From Paracerasibacillus soli (lineage in GTDB: Bacteria > Bacillota > Bacilli > Bacillales > Amphibacillaceae): a stretch of 64,000 nt of DNA. Within the stretch, counting starts at the first letter, position 1, and every line of letters starts with the position of its first letter. Shown here one piece after another: positions 17,624 through 29,106 of this stretch. The notes beneath the pieces are model-generated. The model searched no databases and was not told the origin of the DNA. It saw nothing but the letters and a program-made list of their open reading frames with translations. Location of the stretch: assembly GCF_034006335.1 (NCBI RefSeq), contig NZ_JAWDIQ010000001.1; one strand, written 5' to 3'. Both the position numbers and the translations under genes were made by a program.

Positions 17624-17823
17624 TGATTTGTGGTAGAACGTATATAAAATGGGGCTGGATCGAACTGTGATTCAGTCTTTTTCCTTTGTTTAGTTATCTA
17701 TTATAGCGCTCATTGGGAAAGACAGATACAGTAGTATTAAAAAGAATAGCAGCAGTTGTGAATAGGCATCCAGCGGGGCTTTAAAAATCATTGGTACAAT
17801 ACGTTGTTTATAAAATGTATATA

Positions 17824-17837
17824 TGATAATATGTTCA
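17824..17837. promoter_or_regulatory. ArsR/SmtB-type operator before the arsR gene
   Basis: TGATAATATGTTCA is an imperfect inverted repeat of the TGAACAnnTGTTCA type used by CzrA/SmtB-like sensors. It is 20 bases upstream of the start, so the regulator is probably autoregulated. Confidence 0.65.
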
Positions 17838-17859
17838 TATAAGGAAGGGTGAGTGGTTG

Positions 17860-18180
17860 ATGGAGGAAAAGGAAAAGCATATAATGGAAGCGGATTTAGA
17901 TGAAGAAACATTATTTATTGTATCCCAAACCTTTAAAGCACTTGGTGATCCAACACGGATAAGAATATTGCATCTTCTTTATCAAAAGGAATGCTCCGTA
18001 AATGAAATAGCTGATATATTAGATTTAGGTCAATCAACAGTTTCACACCAGCTACGTTTTTTAAAAAATTTACGATTAGTAAAAAATCGCCGTGCTGGTA
18101 CAACCATGTTTTACTCACATGATGATAAACACGTCATACAGATCCTAGAACAAATGATTGCACACGCTCGTCATACTTAA
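17860..18180 (+). CDS. ArsR/SmtB-family metal-sensing repressor
   Basis: A 106-residue winged-helix repressor (LGDPTRIRILHLL, SVNEIADILDLGQSTVSHQL). The C-terminal helix has DDKHVIQILEQMIAHARH, placing Asp/His and His/His residues as in the alpha-5 Zn site of CzrA/SmtB; the alpha-3 cysteines of CadC are absent. It therefore probably senses Zn(II) or Co(II) and represses itself and the P-type ATPase gene 230 bases downstream. TTG 17857 is an alternative start. Confidence 0.88.
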   Translation: MEEKEKHIMEADLDEETLFIVSQTFKALGDPTRIRILHLLYQKECSVNEIADILDLGQSTVSHQLRFLKNLRLVKNRRAGTTMFYSHDDKHVIQILEQMIAHARHT

Positions 18181-18297
18181 TATTGTTTTTTAAGTACAAT
18201 CATCCAAAAAGTATTGTTTTTTTGGCTCCCGAAAAGAGAAGAAAAAGTAGGTAAACAATTTTATTCCGGGAGCATATATTTTATTATGTTCATAATA

Positions 18298-18311
18298 TGA
18301 TTATATGTTCA
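18298..18311. promoter_or_regulatory. ArsR/SmtB-type operator before the metal ATPase
   Basis: TGATTATATGTTCA is nearly identical to the operator in front of arsR (17824-17837), linking the two genes in one regulon. Confidence 0.65.
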
Positions 18312-18410
18312 TACATTGTTATTACGTTAGAATTAATACACTAATAATGACAACCATATAAGGTTACAAATTCAAAAAAAGTAATTATTATATAGATAAA
18401 GGAGATATAT

Positions 18411-20359
18411 ATGATGAGTAAATTAATAGCTGATGCACAAAGTCACGGCCACTCTCATGATGACGATCATTCCCATGATCACGATCATAGCCACGGTGGC
18501 AAAATTGAAGTTATTCTGTTTTTCACTGGTCTAGTTGCTTTTTTTATTGCGCTATTTGTAAGTGAAGGAACATTGAAAACAAGCTTATATCTTGCTTCAT
18601 TAGTATTGTCTGGTTATCACATTATGATTGAAGGATTTTTAGATACTGTTAAACAAACGATGAATAGAAAAGAGATTTATGCCGAATATTCATATACTAA
18701 TGACATTAGCAGCTGTTGGTGCTGTAATTATTGGTGAATATATGGAGGCGGCATTATTAATCCTTATCTTTGGTGGTGCTCACTTTTTAGAACATTATGC
18801 TGAGGATAAAAGTAATAAAGAGATTACGAATTTAATTAAAATCAACCCCACTACTGCAAGAAGATTAATTGAAAATGGAAAAACTGAAATAGTCGATGTT
18901 GCTGAATTGCGGGTAGGAGATAAACTTTCTGTTTTAAATGGCGATCAGATTCCGACAGATGGAATTGTCATTTCGGGTAGTAGTGCTGTTGATCAGTCGT
19001 CGATTACAGGTGAAAGTATCCCTGTTGAGAAAAACGCCGGGGATATGCTATACGGCAGTACCATGAATGGTGCGGGAACTTTAGTAATGGAAGTAACAAA
19101 AGATAGTTCAGATACCGTTATTTCTAAAATTATTGAATTGGTAAGTCAAACACAAAGTAATATTTCGAAAACTGCTGCATTGATTAAAAAAATTGAGCCT
19201 GTTTATGTTACGATTGTTTTGTTATTAACACCAATTTTCTTTTTACTAGGTTTCACTGTGTTCCAATGGTCAAGTTATGATAGTTTCTATCGGACGATGG
19301 TTTTTCTTATCGCCACATCTCCTTGTGCGCTAGCGGTTACTGATATACCAGCGACACTTTCAGCAATTAGTAATTTAGCGAAACGAGGCGTATTATTTAA
19401 AGGTGGATCTTACTTATCTAATCTTTCTGATTTAACAGCTGTTGCTTTTGATAAAACAGGTACATTAACAACAGGAAAGCCAGTTGTAACGGAAGTATAT
19501 TTTGGAAAAGAGGTAACTGAGCACAGCAGAGAAAATTTGAGGAAATAATTGTATCAATGGAAAGTAAATCGAATCACCCACTTGCCCAAGCTATTATAAA
19601 ACACTATGATGCCATTGTGCCAAATGAACTCGAAGTAGAAAATATTGTCGGAGTAGGATTAATTGCGACGTCTGGAAAAACAACGTTCAAAATCGGAAAG
19701 CCGAATTCCTATCATATTATTCCAAAAGATATTAGCGAGCAAACGGATGTCTTTGAAAGCGAAGGAAAGACAGTTGTATACTTTGGAACAGATGAAGAAG
19801 TACTTGCTTTGCTTGCTATTCAGGATGTACCTAAAGATACTTCAAAAGCAGCCATTCAATACTTTAAAAGCGAGCATATCCATACTGTTATGATCACGGG
19901 GGATGCAAAACGTACTGGTGAAGCAATTGGTCGTCAATTAGATATTGATGAGGTGCGCGGAAATATCATGCCAATGAAAAGGCCGCGATTATATCGGAAT
20001 TAAAAGAAACCTATCCGGTAATGGCAATGGTTGGTGACGGGGTGAATGATGCACCAGCACTAGTGACCGCAGATATCGGAATTGCGATGGGGGAAGGAAC
20101 AGATATTGCAATTGATGTTGCCGATGCCGTATTAATGAAAAATGATTTATCAAAATTCGCTTACACACATAAACTTGCCAAGAAGCTTCGCAAAGTGGTG
20201 TGGCAAAATATCATTTTTGCTTTAGCTGTGGTGATTCTTTTGGTTATTTCAAATCTTATTGGACAAATGAATATGACTCTAGCGGTAATCTTTCATGAAG
20301 GTAGTACATTGGCAGTTATTTTTAACGGATTAAGATTATTAAAAGGTGTAAACGACTGA
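18411..20359 (+). CDS. SPC-type P1B-4 metal-exporting ATPase with His-rich N-terminus (three frameshifts)
   Basis: Reading across shifts near 18685, 19530 and 19980 gives a ~650-residue P-type ATPase. Residues 11-30 are a His/Asp tail (HGHSHDDDHSHDHDHSHGG) in place of HMA domains. Membrane motif is ATSPCALAVTD, i.e. SPC rather than CPC, followed by DKTGTLT, KSNHPLAQ, GDGVNDAP and HEGSTLAVIFNGLRLL; SPC plus HEGxT marks subgroup P1B-4 (Co, Zn or Fe(II) export, like CoaT/PfeT). Each shift is one missing base in a short run. It is probably repressed by the adjacent ArsR. Exact metal is uncertain. Confidence 0.88.
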
Positions 20360-20390
20360 ATTTGTTCAGCGTAGATGTCGCAATACATGA

Positions 20391-20445
20391 AAATGGGGCT
20401 AGGATAAAACGAAAGTGTCAGACCCTTATGTCCAGCCTCATTTTT
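20391..20445 (+). terminator. Terminator-like hairpin after the metal ATPase
   Basis: AAATGGGGCTAGGA pairs imperfectly with TCCAGCCTCATTT and is followed by T. The loop contains GTGTCAGACCC, a string also seen in the hairpin repeat at 30952. Confidence 0.6.
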
Positions 20446-20865
20446 AATTGCGGATTTGGATCTTCACGACCAATTGTGATAACGTACGTGAATTCCCCTC
20501 ACAACTTTTCCTTTTTTCATATTTCTTAGGAAAAATCCACCTATTCCCTCGCACTACAAACCTCCAAACTGAATGTTGGAACATGGCGCTTTGTGAGGTC
20601 AATTGTCCAAACATATAAATCAGTCTCTCTATTGAAAAGCTTAAGTATGCTTCATAACTACTTCAAAATTATAATAACTGATAGATTAGAATTCCTTATA
20701 TATTTAACTGGAAAAAACCCTTTTTCAATTGAAATATTATCTACATACTAGTAAAAAACACTATATATGGTGGAATCTACTTCCTATATGATAACGACCT
20801 ACACCTTTCTATTCATTCTCTAATATAATACTTTAGAATGAATAGGAAAAGGTGTGATTTAATAG
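20446..20865. other. Intergenic, no recognisable element
   Basis: 420 AT-rich bases without a supported gene. It should contain the promoter of the PP-loop gene, but I cannot choose a convincing -35/-10 pair. Confidence 0.4.
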
Positions 20866-22143
20866 ATGATTATTAAATATAAATGTGAAAAAGGAAAGTT
20901 AACGTTGTTATTCACCCCTGAAAAATCCGATCCAACAACTCAACAAATACGTAATACTACTTTTAACACTACGACCAAATTAGAAATGGCTTCCAATCAA
21001 TGTGTCTTTTATTTACCGAGCGATTGGACAATAGATTCAGTTCATCCTGATGTGTTTGCGCTGGCTGTCCTTGCAGCAATATACCCATTTTGTGGACCTA
21101 AAATTCATTTACCCCAAGGCGTTAGCGTTGATTTTCATAATCAAGTTAAAAAAGTAACAAAAAAACAAGTTTTACCGGTTGATCTAACGTTATCTCCTAG
21201 AAAAGCACCTACTCATGCTGTTCCTGCACTCACTTATAGTGGTGGCATTGATTCAACAGCTGCAGCTATATTACTTCCTGAAAATACACATTTATTTTAC
21301 TTTGACCGCCTCATTCCGGAGAAGGGTATGAAGACTCTTTTGAATCAAGAGGCTGCATATTATGCTTGTGATGCGATGGCGAAGATGGGGAGGACTGTTC
21401 ATAGAATAAAAACAGATATGCAGTATGTGAGAAAGCCGGTCGGTTTTAGTAGCTTTTTGGCTGATGCTGTACCTGCTATGCTATTAGCAGACTATTATGG
21501 ATTTGATACAATTGGCCATGGTCAAACAATGGAAATAGGTTATCAAGTAGGGAGAATAGGGTTTAAGGATTGTAAAGAAAATGAAGTAGGAAATCCATGG
21601 TATGAACTATTATATGCAGTTGATATGCCATACACACTACCAACGATTGGGTTAAGTGAAGTGAGTACAACAAATATTGTGAGACAATCACCATATCAAG
21701 CATTTGCTCAAGCTTGCAGTCGAGGGAAAATTAAAGCGCCATGTATGAATTGCTTTAAATGTTTTAGAAAAAGCTTATTAGAAAAAGTAATCATGAATCA
21801 ACCCTTAAGCAATGATTACCTTGATCAATTGTTTGCTGTTAAAGATGTAAAAAGAGTCCTTAATGCTTCCCGACCAATCTACTTTTCAAATATTTTAGCA
21901 TATATTACTTCTCACTACCGTGGAAACCATCAAAAAATGCTACTACTAAAAAGGATAACACGTGGAGATCGTTTAGAAGTGGAGTGGATGAACAAATGGT
22001 ATCCGAAATCACAAGAATTCATTGCACCAAAATACCGAAATAGCGTTAAAAGAGAGATATTGAAATATGCGGAACCGATGAACACAAGAGATATAAAAAT
22101 TATGCAACAATCATTTAGTGAAGCGTATTTCCAGCATGCTTAA
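20866..22143 (+). CDS. PP-loop ATPase of the DUF6395/QueC-like type
   Basis: A 425-residue protein whose middle holds the PP-loop YSGGIDSTAAAILLP (SGGxDS, ~residues 125-139) of ATP pyrophosphatases such as QueC and ThiI, and further on a metal-binding-like cluster PCMNCFKCFRKSL. The N-terminal ~110 residues match no domain I know. ATP pyrophosphatases adenylate a carboxylate or sulfur-accepting substrate. It is followed by a CgeB-like glycosyltransferase, suggesting joint work on a surface glycan or a modified peptide/sugar; substrate unknown. Confidence 0.75.
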   Translation: MIIKYKCEKGKLTLLFTPEKSDPTTQQIRNTTFNTTTKLEMASNQCVFYLPSDWTIDSVHPDVFALAVLAAIYPFCGPKIHLPQGVSVDFHNQVKKVTKKQVLPVDLTLSPRKAPTHAVPALTYSGGIDSTAAAILLPENTHLFYFDRLIPEKGMKTLLNQEAAYYACDAMAKMGRTVHRIKTDMQYVRKPVGFSSFLADAVPAMLLADYYGFDTIGHGQTMEIGYQVGRIGFKDCKENEVGNPWYELLYAVDMPYTLPTIGLSEVSTTNIVRQSPYQAFAQACSRGKIKAPCMNCFKCFRKSLLEKVIMNQPLSNDYLDQLFAVKDVKRVLNASRPIYFSNILAYITSHYRGNHQKMLLLKRITRGDRLEVEWMNKWYPKSQEFIAPKYRNSVKREILKYAEPMNTRDIKIMQQSFSEAYFQHA

Positions 22144-22217
22144 TGGATAAAGGTATTTGAAAACTAATTATAATCTGTTTGTTGCAAGTAAAATTTACAA
22201 TGAAGGGGTTAGAAAAC

Positions 22218-23142
22218 ATGAGTAAACCTAACATACTTATACTTGTTAGGAGATTTGATCAACTATTTCCTAAACATAAAGTCAAGTATGAGTTTTTGCA
22301 AGCTATTGAGGAAGTTGCCAATGTTTCTTATCATCATGAAGATGGAAGTATTTTAGATATATTAAAACAACAAAAGATCCAGCCGGATTTTATCCTTCAT
22401 TATGATATAACCGCAAAGAATCGATTATCCCCTGATATTCAGGATTTAAATAAAATTGATATTCCTATAGGTGCATATGTGATTGATGCACACTGGAAAA
22501 CCATATGAGAAGAAAATACTTTGAGGAGAGTAATGTTTCATTAATCTTTTCAGTGAGTAAACATCCTTTCCTCTGGGCGATTTCCAGATTACAAGTCAAA
22601 ATTTCGGTTCCTACCATTTTCAGTAGATCCGAATAAAATAAGGGATTGGAATTTAAACAAGGAGATTGACTATTTATTGATGGGGCATATTGCAGATAGT
22701 TATCCATTTCGTATTGCTGTCCGTGATAAAATGAAAGATGTTAAAGGCTTCCTGTATCATAAACATCCTGGACACTTATTAAAAGACCGTTCTAAATATA
22801 TAATTGATGAGGATTTTGCACAAGAAATTAATCGTGCAAAGATATTTTTTACTTGTGGCTCTATCTATCAATATCCTGTCATGAAATATTTTGAAGTACC
22901 TGGTTGTAAATCGCTTTTAATAGCTGAAGACAATCCAGATATAAGAGAATTAGGCTTTAAAGATGGTGTAAATTATGTTGCAGCTAATATCGATAACTTT
23001 TATGAGAAAGGTCAATACTATTGAAAATGAAAAGGAGCGCAATAGAATAGTAGAGGAAGGATATAAGTTTATTCAAAAGAATCATACGCACAGTGTAAGA
23101 GCACAGCAGTTTATCAATGATGTAAAAGATATACTCAAATAG
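22218..23142 (+). CDS. CgeB-like glycosyltransferase (several frameshifts)
   Basis: Joining frames across shifts near 22500, 22580 and 23020 gives a ~308-residue protein. Features: NILILVRRFDQLFPKHKVKY at the N-terminus, PDFILHYDI, then in another frame YLLMGHIADSYPFR and RAKIFFTCGSIYQYPVMKYF, with the family pattern EVPGCKSLLIAEDNPDIREL. This C-terminal block is typical of CgeB/Glyco_trans_1_2 proteins of spore coats and surface glycans. Start ATG 22218 follows GAAGGGG. It lies 74 bases after the PP-loop gene. Confidence 0.75.
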
Positions 23143-23512
23143 TTACAGTGTCAGTTTACACATTCCTTTAAGAGAGTAACGGATTCTAACATATACAGCT
23201 GGGCTACCTCTCATCATGAAAGGATACCTCCGAATGGAGCATAGACTTTTGAGCCTTACAAATAAAAATGGTTCTGATATGCAAATTGAACTGGCCCCTG
23301 CTATTTGGCAGGAGCCAGTTTAAAATGTTAATTAGCATCATTTTTGTAGTTTATGTTGCGTATTTTTTGTTAGTGAAATTACGAATGGTTGAAATTTTCT
23401 ATAGTTTGATAAAAAGCACTCAAGCATGGTATAAGTGTAAAAGAGGTAAGGGTATTTTGCTTTTAATTTTGGGACAAGCGTTTGACCTGTGATCCCATAA
23501 TGAAAGGATTGA
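23143..23512. other. Intergenic with a strong hairpin
   Basis: No supported gene. A hairpin at 23289-23320 (AACTGGC with GCCAGTT, inner CTGC with GCAG) may terminate the glycosyltransferase transcript although it lacks a long T-run. A short hydrophobic open frame from 23325 has no ribosome binding site. Confidence 0.4.
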
Positions 23513-24476
23513 ATGAAAATGAACGATAATTTTTGGCGTGATTTACCACGGCCGTTTTTTATATTGGCACCAATGGAAGATGTGACAGATGTTGTTTTCC
23601 GGCATGTAGTAAGTGAAGCAGCGAGACCAGATGTGTTTTTTACGGAGTTTACAAATACAGAAGGTTACTGTCATCCAGAAGGGATTTTTGCTGTACGTGG
23701 TCGTTTAGCTTTTACAGAAGATGAACAACCGATTGTCGCTCATATATGGGGAGACAAGCCTGCGTACTTTGAAAAGATGAGTATCGGTATGGCGGAACAA
23801 GGTTTTAAAGGTGTGGATATTAATATGGGCTGCCCTGCACCTAATGTGGCACCAAAAGGTAAAGGATGTGGCCTGATTCGCCGTCCAGACGTTGCAGCAG
23901 AGATTATACAAGCAGCAAAAGCGGGCGGACTGCCTGTAAGTGTAAAGACAAGACTTGGCTACATTGAAGTAGATGAGTGGCGCGACTGGTTAACACACGT
24001 ATTAGAGCAAGATATTGCTATCGATTCATCTGCGTACGAAAAAGGAAATTAGCAATGTGGACGCCCATTGGGAGCTAATCCCTGAAATTAAGAAACTTCG
24101 TGATGAAGTAGCACCAAATACACTTTTGACAATCAACGGAGATATCCCCGACCGTCAAACCGGTCTTCAACTTGTTGAACAATATGGTGTAGACGGGGTG
24201 ATGATTGGACGAGGTATTTTTAAAAATCCATTTGCCTTTGAAAAAGAGCCGAAAGATCATAGCAGTAAGGAGTTGCTTGATCTTTTAAGATTACATCTGG
24301 ACCTTTTCGATAAATATTCAGCGGAAATCGAGCCACGTCCATTTCGACCACTGCGCCGCTTCTTTAAGATATATGTCCGTGAATTTAGAGGGTCGGCTGA
24401 ATTAAGAAATGAATTGATGCATACAGAATCAACAGATGAAGTGCGTGCATTGCTTGATCGATTTGAATTGAATTAA
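23513..24476 (+). CDS. dus: tRNA-dihydrouridine synthase (one frameshift)
   Basis: A ~320-residue FMN TIM-barrel enzyme that reduces uridines in tRNA. It begins FFILAPMEDVTDVVFRHV, carries the catalytic-Cys motif VDINMGCPAPNV, and continues after the shift with LSIHLRTKKEISNVDAHW, LLTINGDIPD and VDGVMIGRGIFKNPF. A single base is missing near 24015. GAAAGGA lies before ATG 23513. Being a conserved housekeeping-type gene, its break supports sequence error. Confidence 0.88.
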
Positions 24477-24735
24477 TGTTGGTGATAAATGGTAACAGAG
24501 GGAAAGGTAATCTATCCGTACTTTGGCTTGCATGCCTTTTAAGATATATCCAATATTTTTTAAATGAAATATGGATGGATTGCATGCTTTAAGATTAACT
24601 TTTAAAAAAGTTATAAAGTTTGATGCGTAATGTTTTAATGCGAAACAGTTGAGGGTTACATGAGGAAGATGGAAAATCCTTGAAATAAAACCCACAATTA
24701 CCTTTCACAATAGATGAACGGCTTTTGTAATAGAA

Positions 24736-24770
24736 GAGATTTTCCCGGGTACATATTTTGGGAAAATCTC
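24736..24770 (+). terminator. Rho-independent terminator between convergent genes
   Basis: A perfect 11-bp stem (24736-24746 with 24760-24770) followed by CTTTTCT, between the convergent dus and amidase genes. Confidence 0.75.
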
Positions 24771-24807
24771 CTTTTCTATGCAGTCCGGGTTTATATCGTG
24801 AAGTACG

Positions 24808-25783
24808 TTAAATGACGAAAGGGTGCACAATACTTCCTAAAAAGATTGGTTGTGTTCCGTGCATATTATAATCCCAAAGACTTGCTTTTATCATTTGGCT
24901 ATTTTCATACGTTTTAAAATAATATTCACATGTATTTGTGTTCATAAAAGCAGTATATTTTGTGTAATCATCCGTACCCCGATCGGTGATGACAATACCC
25001 TTTGGAATCGAAACGCTATTCATGATATGGAAGCATGCCATAATTGCTTCGGAGCGGCTTTCAGGTACGTTTGTATGTGTTTTTAAAAAGGCGGTACGAA
25101 CGAAACGCTCCGGCGAGGTGAAGCCTCCAGGTAAATGTCTCGTCCCAGCACCTTGGCCGAATGGTGTCAGTGACACACCTCCCCAATTCGCTTCTTTCTT
25201 TTGTGTTGTTGATATTTCCATATAATTTCTTAAATTGGTCATATGCCAATTAAAATCAGGACTATTCGCCATGACTCCAATGGGATTATGTTTGATTTCA
25301 AGTCCGGTTTTTGTTTGTTCAATCACAACACATTTGCCACTTTTATCTGTAGCAATCCAATGTAAGGGAGCGGCCTTTTGGGTGACGGGGTTGGTATCCC
25401 TACAATCCGGATGTTCTTTAATAAAGCTTTTAAATCGTCTACAGAACTACAATGCCCTAAAATATAATGAAGGAAATCTAATGAAGCGATTGCCTCTTTA
25501 TTATCTATCGGTAAATCATAATCAGCATAACCTTCGAAATATAAAACTGCAGCGGCGAGACCTTGTTCATTTACACCATCAAAAATCCTAACATACCATC
25601 GGTTTCTTGACCGATTCCTATAAAACTATAACGATTAATATATCTTTTATTTGTACTTAGGCTTTGCCATTGATAATCCTTTGGTATGATAAAAACCCCT
25701 GGTTCAATGGGATAGGAAAAATCCATCGTTCTTCCAAAGAAGTTCTCCCCTTGCACTGATTGTAATGTCATGGCGGTACACAT
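24808..25783 (-). CDS. Choloylglycine hydrolase/penicillin V acylase-family amidase (frameshifts)
   Basis: An Ntn-hydrolase of the linear-amide C-N hydrolase family (YxeI type, ~325 residues). The chain starts MCTAMTLQ, so Cys2 becomes the catalytic N-terminal nucleophile after Met removal; NFFGRTMDFSY is the following family motif, and IGVMANSPDFNWHMTNLRNY and GGVSLTPFGQGAGTRHLPGG come later. Shifts lie near 25575 and in 25330-25400. GGGAGG precedes the ATG. Substrates of this family include bile-acid conjugates, penicillin V and acyl-homoserine lactones; which applies is unknown. Confidence 0.85.
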
Positions 25784-25872
25784 CCTGTAAAACCTCCCAC
25801 GTTATAAATGTTCTATTTGTAATTTATGTTTCATCAGGAAGTAAGGTGAACCTTTTAGAAATTAGTTAAAAC

Positions 25873-25924
25873 AAAAAGGGACACTACATTTTATATGAGC
25901 CCTCGATAATGTAGTGTCCTTTTA
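25873..25924. terminator. Bidirectional-type terminator
   Basis: A ~16-bp stem (AAAAGGGACACTACATT with AATGTAGTGTCCTTTT, one bulged G) lies in the gap between the leftward MMPL exporter gene and the leftward amidase gene, so it terminates the MMPL transcript. Confidence 0.75.
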
Positions 25925-25997
25925 TTTACTTTTACTTCTTTAGTTGATTATATTTTTTAGCGAATGCGCTGTTCGGAAATTTATATTTACTTACAAC

Positions 25998-28900
25998 TTA
26001 AATTGTCTTTTCTTCCATCTTGCCACTTTCATCTTTTTTACGAGTGGAAATTTTTCCTAATGACTCTGGAAGAGCTATTAAAGCCGGTAAAAAGATTGGA
26101 AGTAGGATAAAGCAAAGAACAATTAAACCTGTAATGACTGCAGTTGCTAATTCTGTTAAGAGCACAATTCCAGCTGGCATAAGTGTCGCAAACGTTCCTC
26201 CGAGTATAATAACTGCCGATATAATGACGCCGCCTATATGCTTGGAAGCTAACACTATTGCTTCTTTAGGTGACATGTCTGGATATTCTTTAAAGCGCAT
26301 CATTAAGAATATACTGTAATCCACTCCTAAGGATACAATGATGATAAAGGAGAAGAAAGGAACAAAGGAAGATAAGCCCGCATACCCTAGTAAATCTATA
26401 AAAATATAGTTTACAGTGAACATAGATGCATAGTATGCACCAACAAGGGATGCTGTAATGAAAACTGGTGTCCAGAATGATCTTATCACTAAGAATAAGA
26501 CAAGCAATACGCCAGTAATAACAATAGCTGTTGTTTTATTCAAATCTCTGGACAAAATATCGTTCATATCTTTCGTTGTCGCACTTGAACCAGCTGTTCC
26601 ATATTTAGCATCTGAAAGTACAGTACCTTTTAATCCAGTTGAAACAGTAGAATTAATTTTATCAATCGTTTTTAAAGCGTCATTTGAATAAGGATCATCA
26701 TTTAAAATAATTGTCATTTTAGTGATTGTTCTATCATGCGACATAAATGCATCTAATGAATCTTTAAATTCATTATTTGTTAATGCTTCTTTTGGAATAA
26801 AAAAGCTTTTATTTGTATTGAGTTGGGCTAAGTAATCATTTGTCTGTCCAATACCATCAGAAATTTGCTCTAGTCCACCATTTACATCTGATAATTGATT
26901 TCCGAAAGCGTTGAATCCACCTAGACCCTCAACCAGTTGTTCTTGACCTGATTTCATCTGACCAAGTCCATCTTGCACACTATCCATATTTGTTACGATG
27001 GTACCAATTCCCGATGAAGCTTGGCCAAGTCCTTCTTTAAGCTTGTCTAAACCAGCCGTCAATTGGCCTAAACCGTTGCTAATATCAGTAAGATTTTTAT
27101 TAGCTGTTGCAAAGCCAGAAGTTAAGGCATTGTATTGTTCGTTTAATGTTGCCATGCCTTCAGGGGTTATCTCACTTAGTTTAGTTGATAATTCATTTAT
27201 CATCTTGTTTAATCCTTGGTACCGTGGATCACTTTGTAGTACTGTGTAACTATTTCCTAAATCGGTAACGAGCGGTTGCATGACACTAAGTGCCTCTTTT
27301 ACACCTAAAACAGCTTGTACAGCTCCTTGGTAATGTGTGCCCATTTCTTTATATCCAGCCTGCATTTTTTCATAATTAGTGGCTAACTGAGAGATGCCGC
27401 TGTTCATTTTTGAAAGATTTGTTTCTATAGCAGCAAGGCCATTTGCAATAGTTTCTGGATTACTTGTTCCGTCATCAATACCAGCTTGGATTTGTTTTAG
27501 TCCACTTGCTAATGCAGTCACACCATCTTGAAGTTCTGCGGTGCCGTCTACCATATCGTTTACTTGTGAAAAGTCTGCTGAACCTAGTTTGTCCTGTGCT
27601 TCTTTCATGCCATGATAGATTTCATTCACGCCGTCTTGTGTTTGTGATAACCCGTCTGTAACAGTTCCCATTTGACCTGCAACATAGAAATCATCAATTT
27701 TTTCACCTAGTGGCTGTGTAACAGAAGAGACTTGTTTTACACCGTTCAACTTTTTAAGTCTTTCTGTAATATTATCTATCGCAGCCAGGGGCCTCATTAT
27801 TATCTAAAGGTTTCTTATTTTCGATTACAATCGTAGCTGGCATAGATTGTCCTTTTCCAAAATGATCAGAAACTAAATGAATCGCTTTAGATGAAGGATA
27901 GTCATTTCCAAGTTCTCCAACAGTGTCAAAGTTAAGTTTTTCTTCATGAAATAAAACCATAGGCCCGATGATGAGTAGAATGATAAGTGTAATAATAATT
28001 GGATGTTTCGTACCAATAGAAGATGTTGTTTTCCAAAATTTATTTTCCTTATGGCCGCCAACACTTTTAGATGGCCAGAAAAGTCTTTTTCCTAATACTT
28101 TCATGATAAAAGGCGTTAGGGTCAATATTTCTAGTAATAATATTGTTACACCAATTACGACTACAACACCATAATTGATAGATTGGTGATTCAGAAAACA
28201 CAAGTGCGAGAAACGCAATAAATACAGTGAGTATACTGTAAGCAATTGTTTTTCCAGCTGTTTTATACGTGTTTACTATTGAATCATCAACAGAGCGACC
28301 ATGTGATAATTCTTCTTTAAATCGATTAAAGAGAAGAATGTTATAGTCGGTTCCGATACCAAAGAGAATAAGGACTAATAGCATTTGTGTAAGACTTGTA
28401 ACAGGAAATCCTGCCTTATCTATTAATTGAGCTGCAATTCCCATCGAAACAAGATAAGAGAAGGCAACAGCTATGAGTGATACAAAAGGTGTCACAACTG
28501 ATTTAAAAGCAATAATTAGCACAACTAAAATAAAGATAACTGTAAGTGCTGCGCTTTTTTCAACACCTGCCTGGGTTGCTTTTAAATAATCATTATTAAT
28601 AAAGTCTTCTCCACTTAAAAAGTGTTCAACAGGTACTTTGTCCAATTTTTCCTCGAATAACTTTTGGATATCGTCTATTTCTCTACCTTTTTTATCGAGC
28701 TTGTAGCTGACCATTAAAGTCGTGCCATCTTCAGAGACTAAAGAGCTCTTGGCATCTGGCATACTAAACGGATCAATCATGTTTGTAATACCAAGTTCGT
28801 CGCTACTATTTTTAATTGACTTTATTGCTTTACCAATTTGTTTCATTTCATTATTAGAAATTTTATCTTTATCATAAAAGACGATGAGGTTATCAGTCCC

Positions 28901-29083
28901 TTTCGTCGTGTCCATTTTTTTCAATATATCATTTGCTAAAACGGAAGGACTGTTTTCACTCGTCCCCTCCTGTCCTTTATCCCGCAATATTGCATTGACG
29001 TCCGGTTGAAAGACCGTTAGTACAATTGTCGCAATTAGCCAGATAGCTAAAATTGCCCAACGACCTTTTATAATTGTTTTCAT
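25998..29083 (-). CDS. MMPL/RND-type transporter, YdgH-like (two frameshifts)
   Basis: Reading across shifts near 28195 and 27785 gives a ~1030-residue protein with two 6-TM MMPL halves, each having the GxxxDY element (FGIGTDYNILLFNRF and SLGVDYSIFLMMRFKEY). The large second extracytoplasmic loop (roughly residues 480-780) is rich in heptad-like repeats of the kind DGLSQTQDGVNEIYHGM, seen in YhgE/YdgH-type proteins. It is a proton-driven exporter of lipids or toxic compounds by family. The MarR gene upstream (24 bases) and operator make it a ydgGH-like operon. Confidence 0.88.
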
Positions 29084-29106
29084 CTTGTTGCCTCCTGGTT
29101 TAATGT

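Noticed and set aside
17690..17800. Short open tail reading TVVLKRIAAVVNRHPAGL before arsR
   Set aside because: Only about 25 codons between stops and no family recognised; not enough to call a gene fragment.
23268..23492. 74-codon hydrophobic open frame
   Set aside because: It runs through a strong hairpin, has no RBS, and its composition is what AT-rich DNA gives by chance.
24520..24600. GCATGC-containing direct/inverted repeats after dus
   Set aside because: Short, imperfect and not followed by a T-run; the clear terminator is at 24736-24770.
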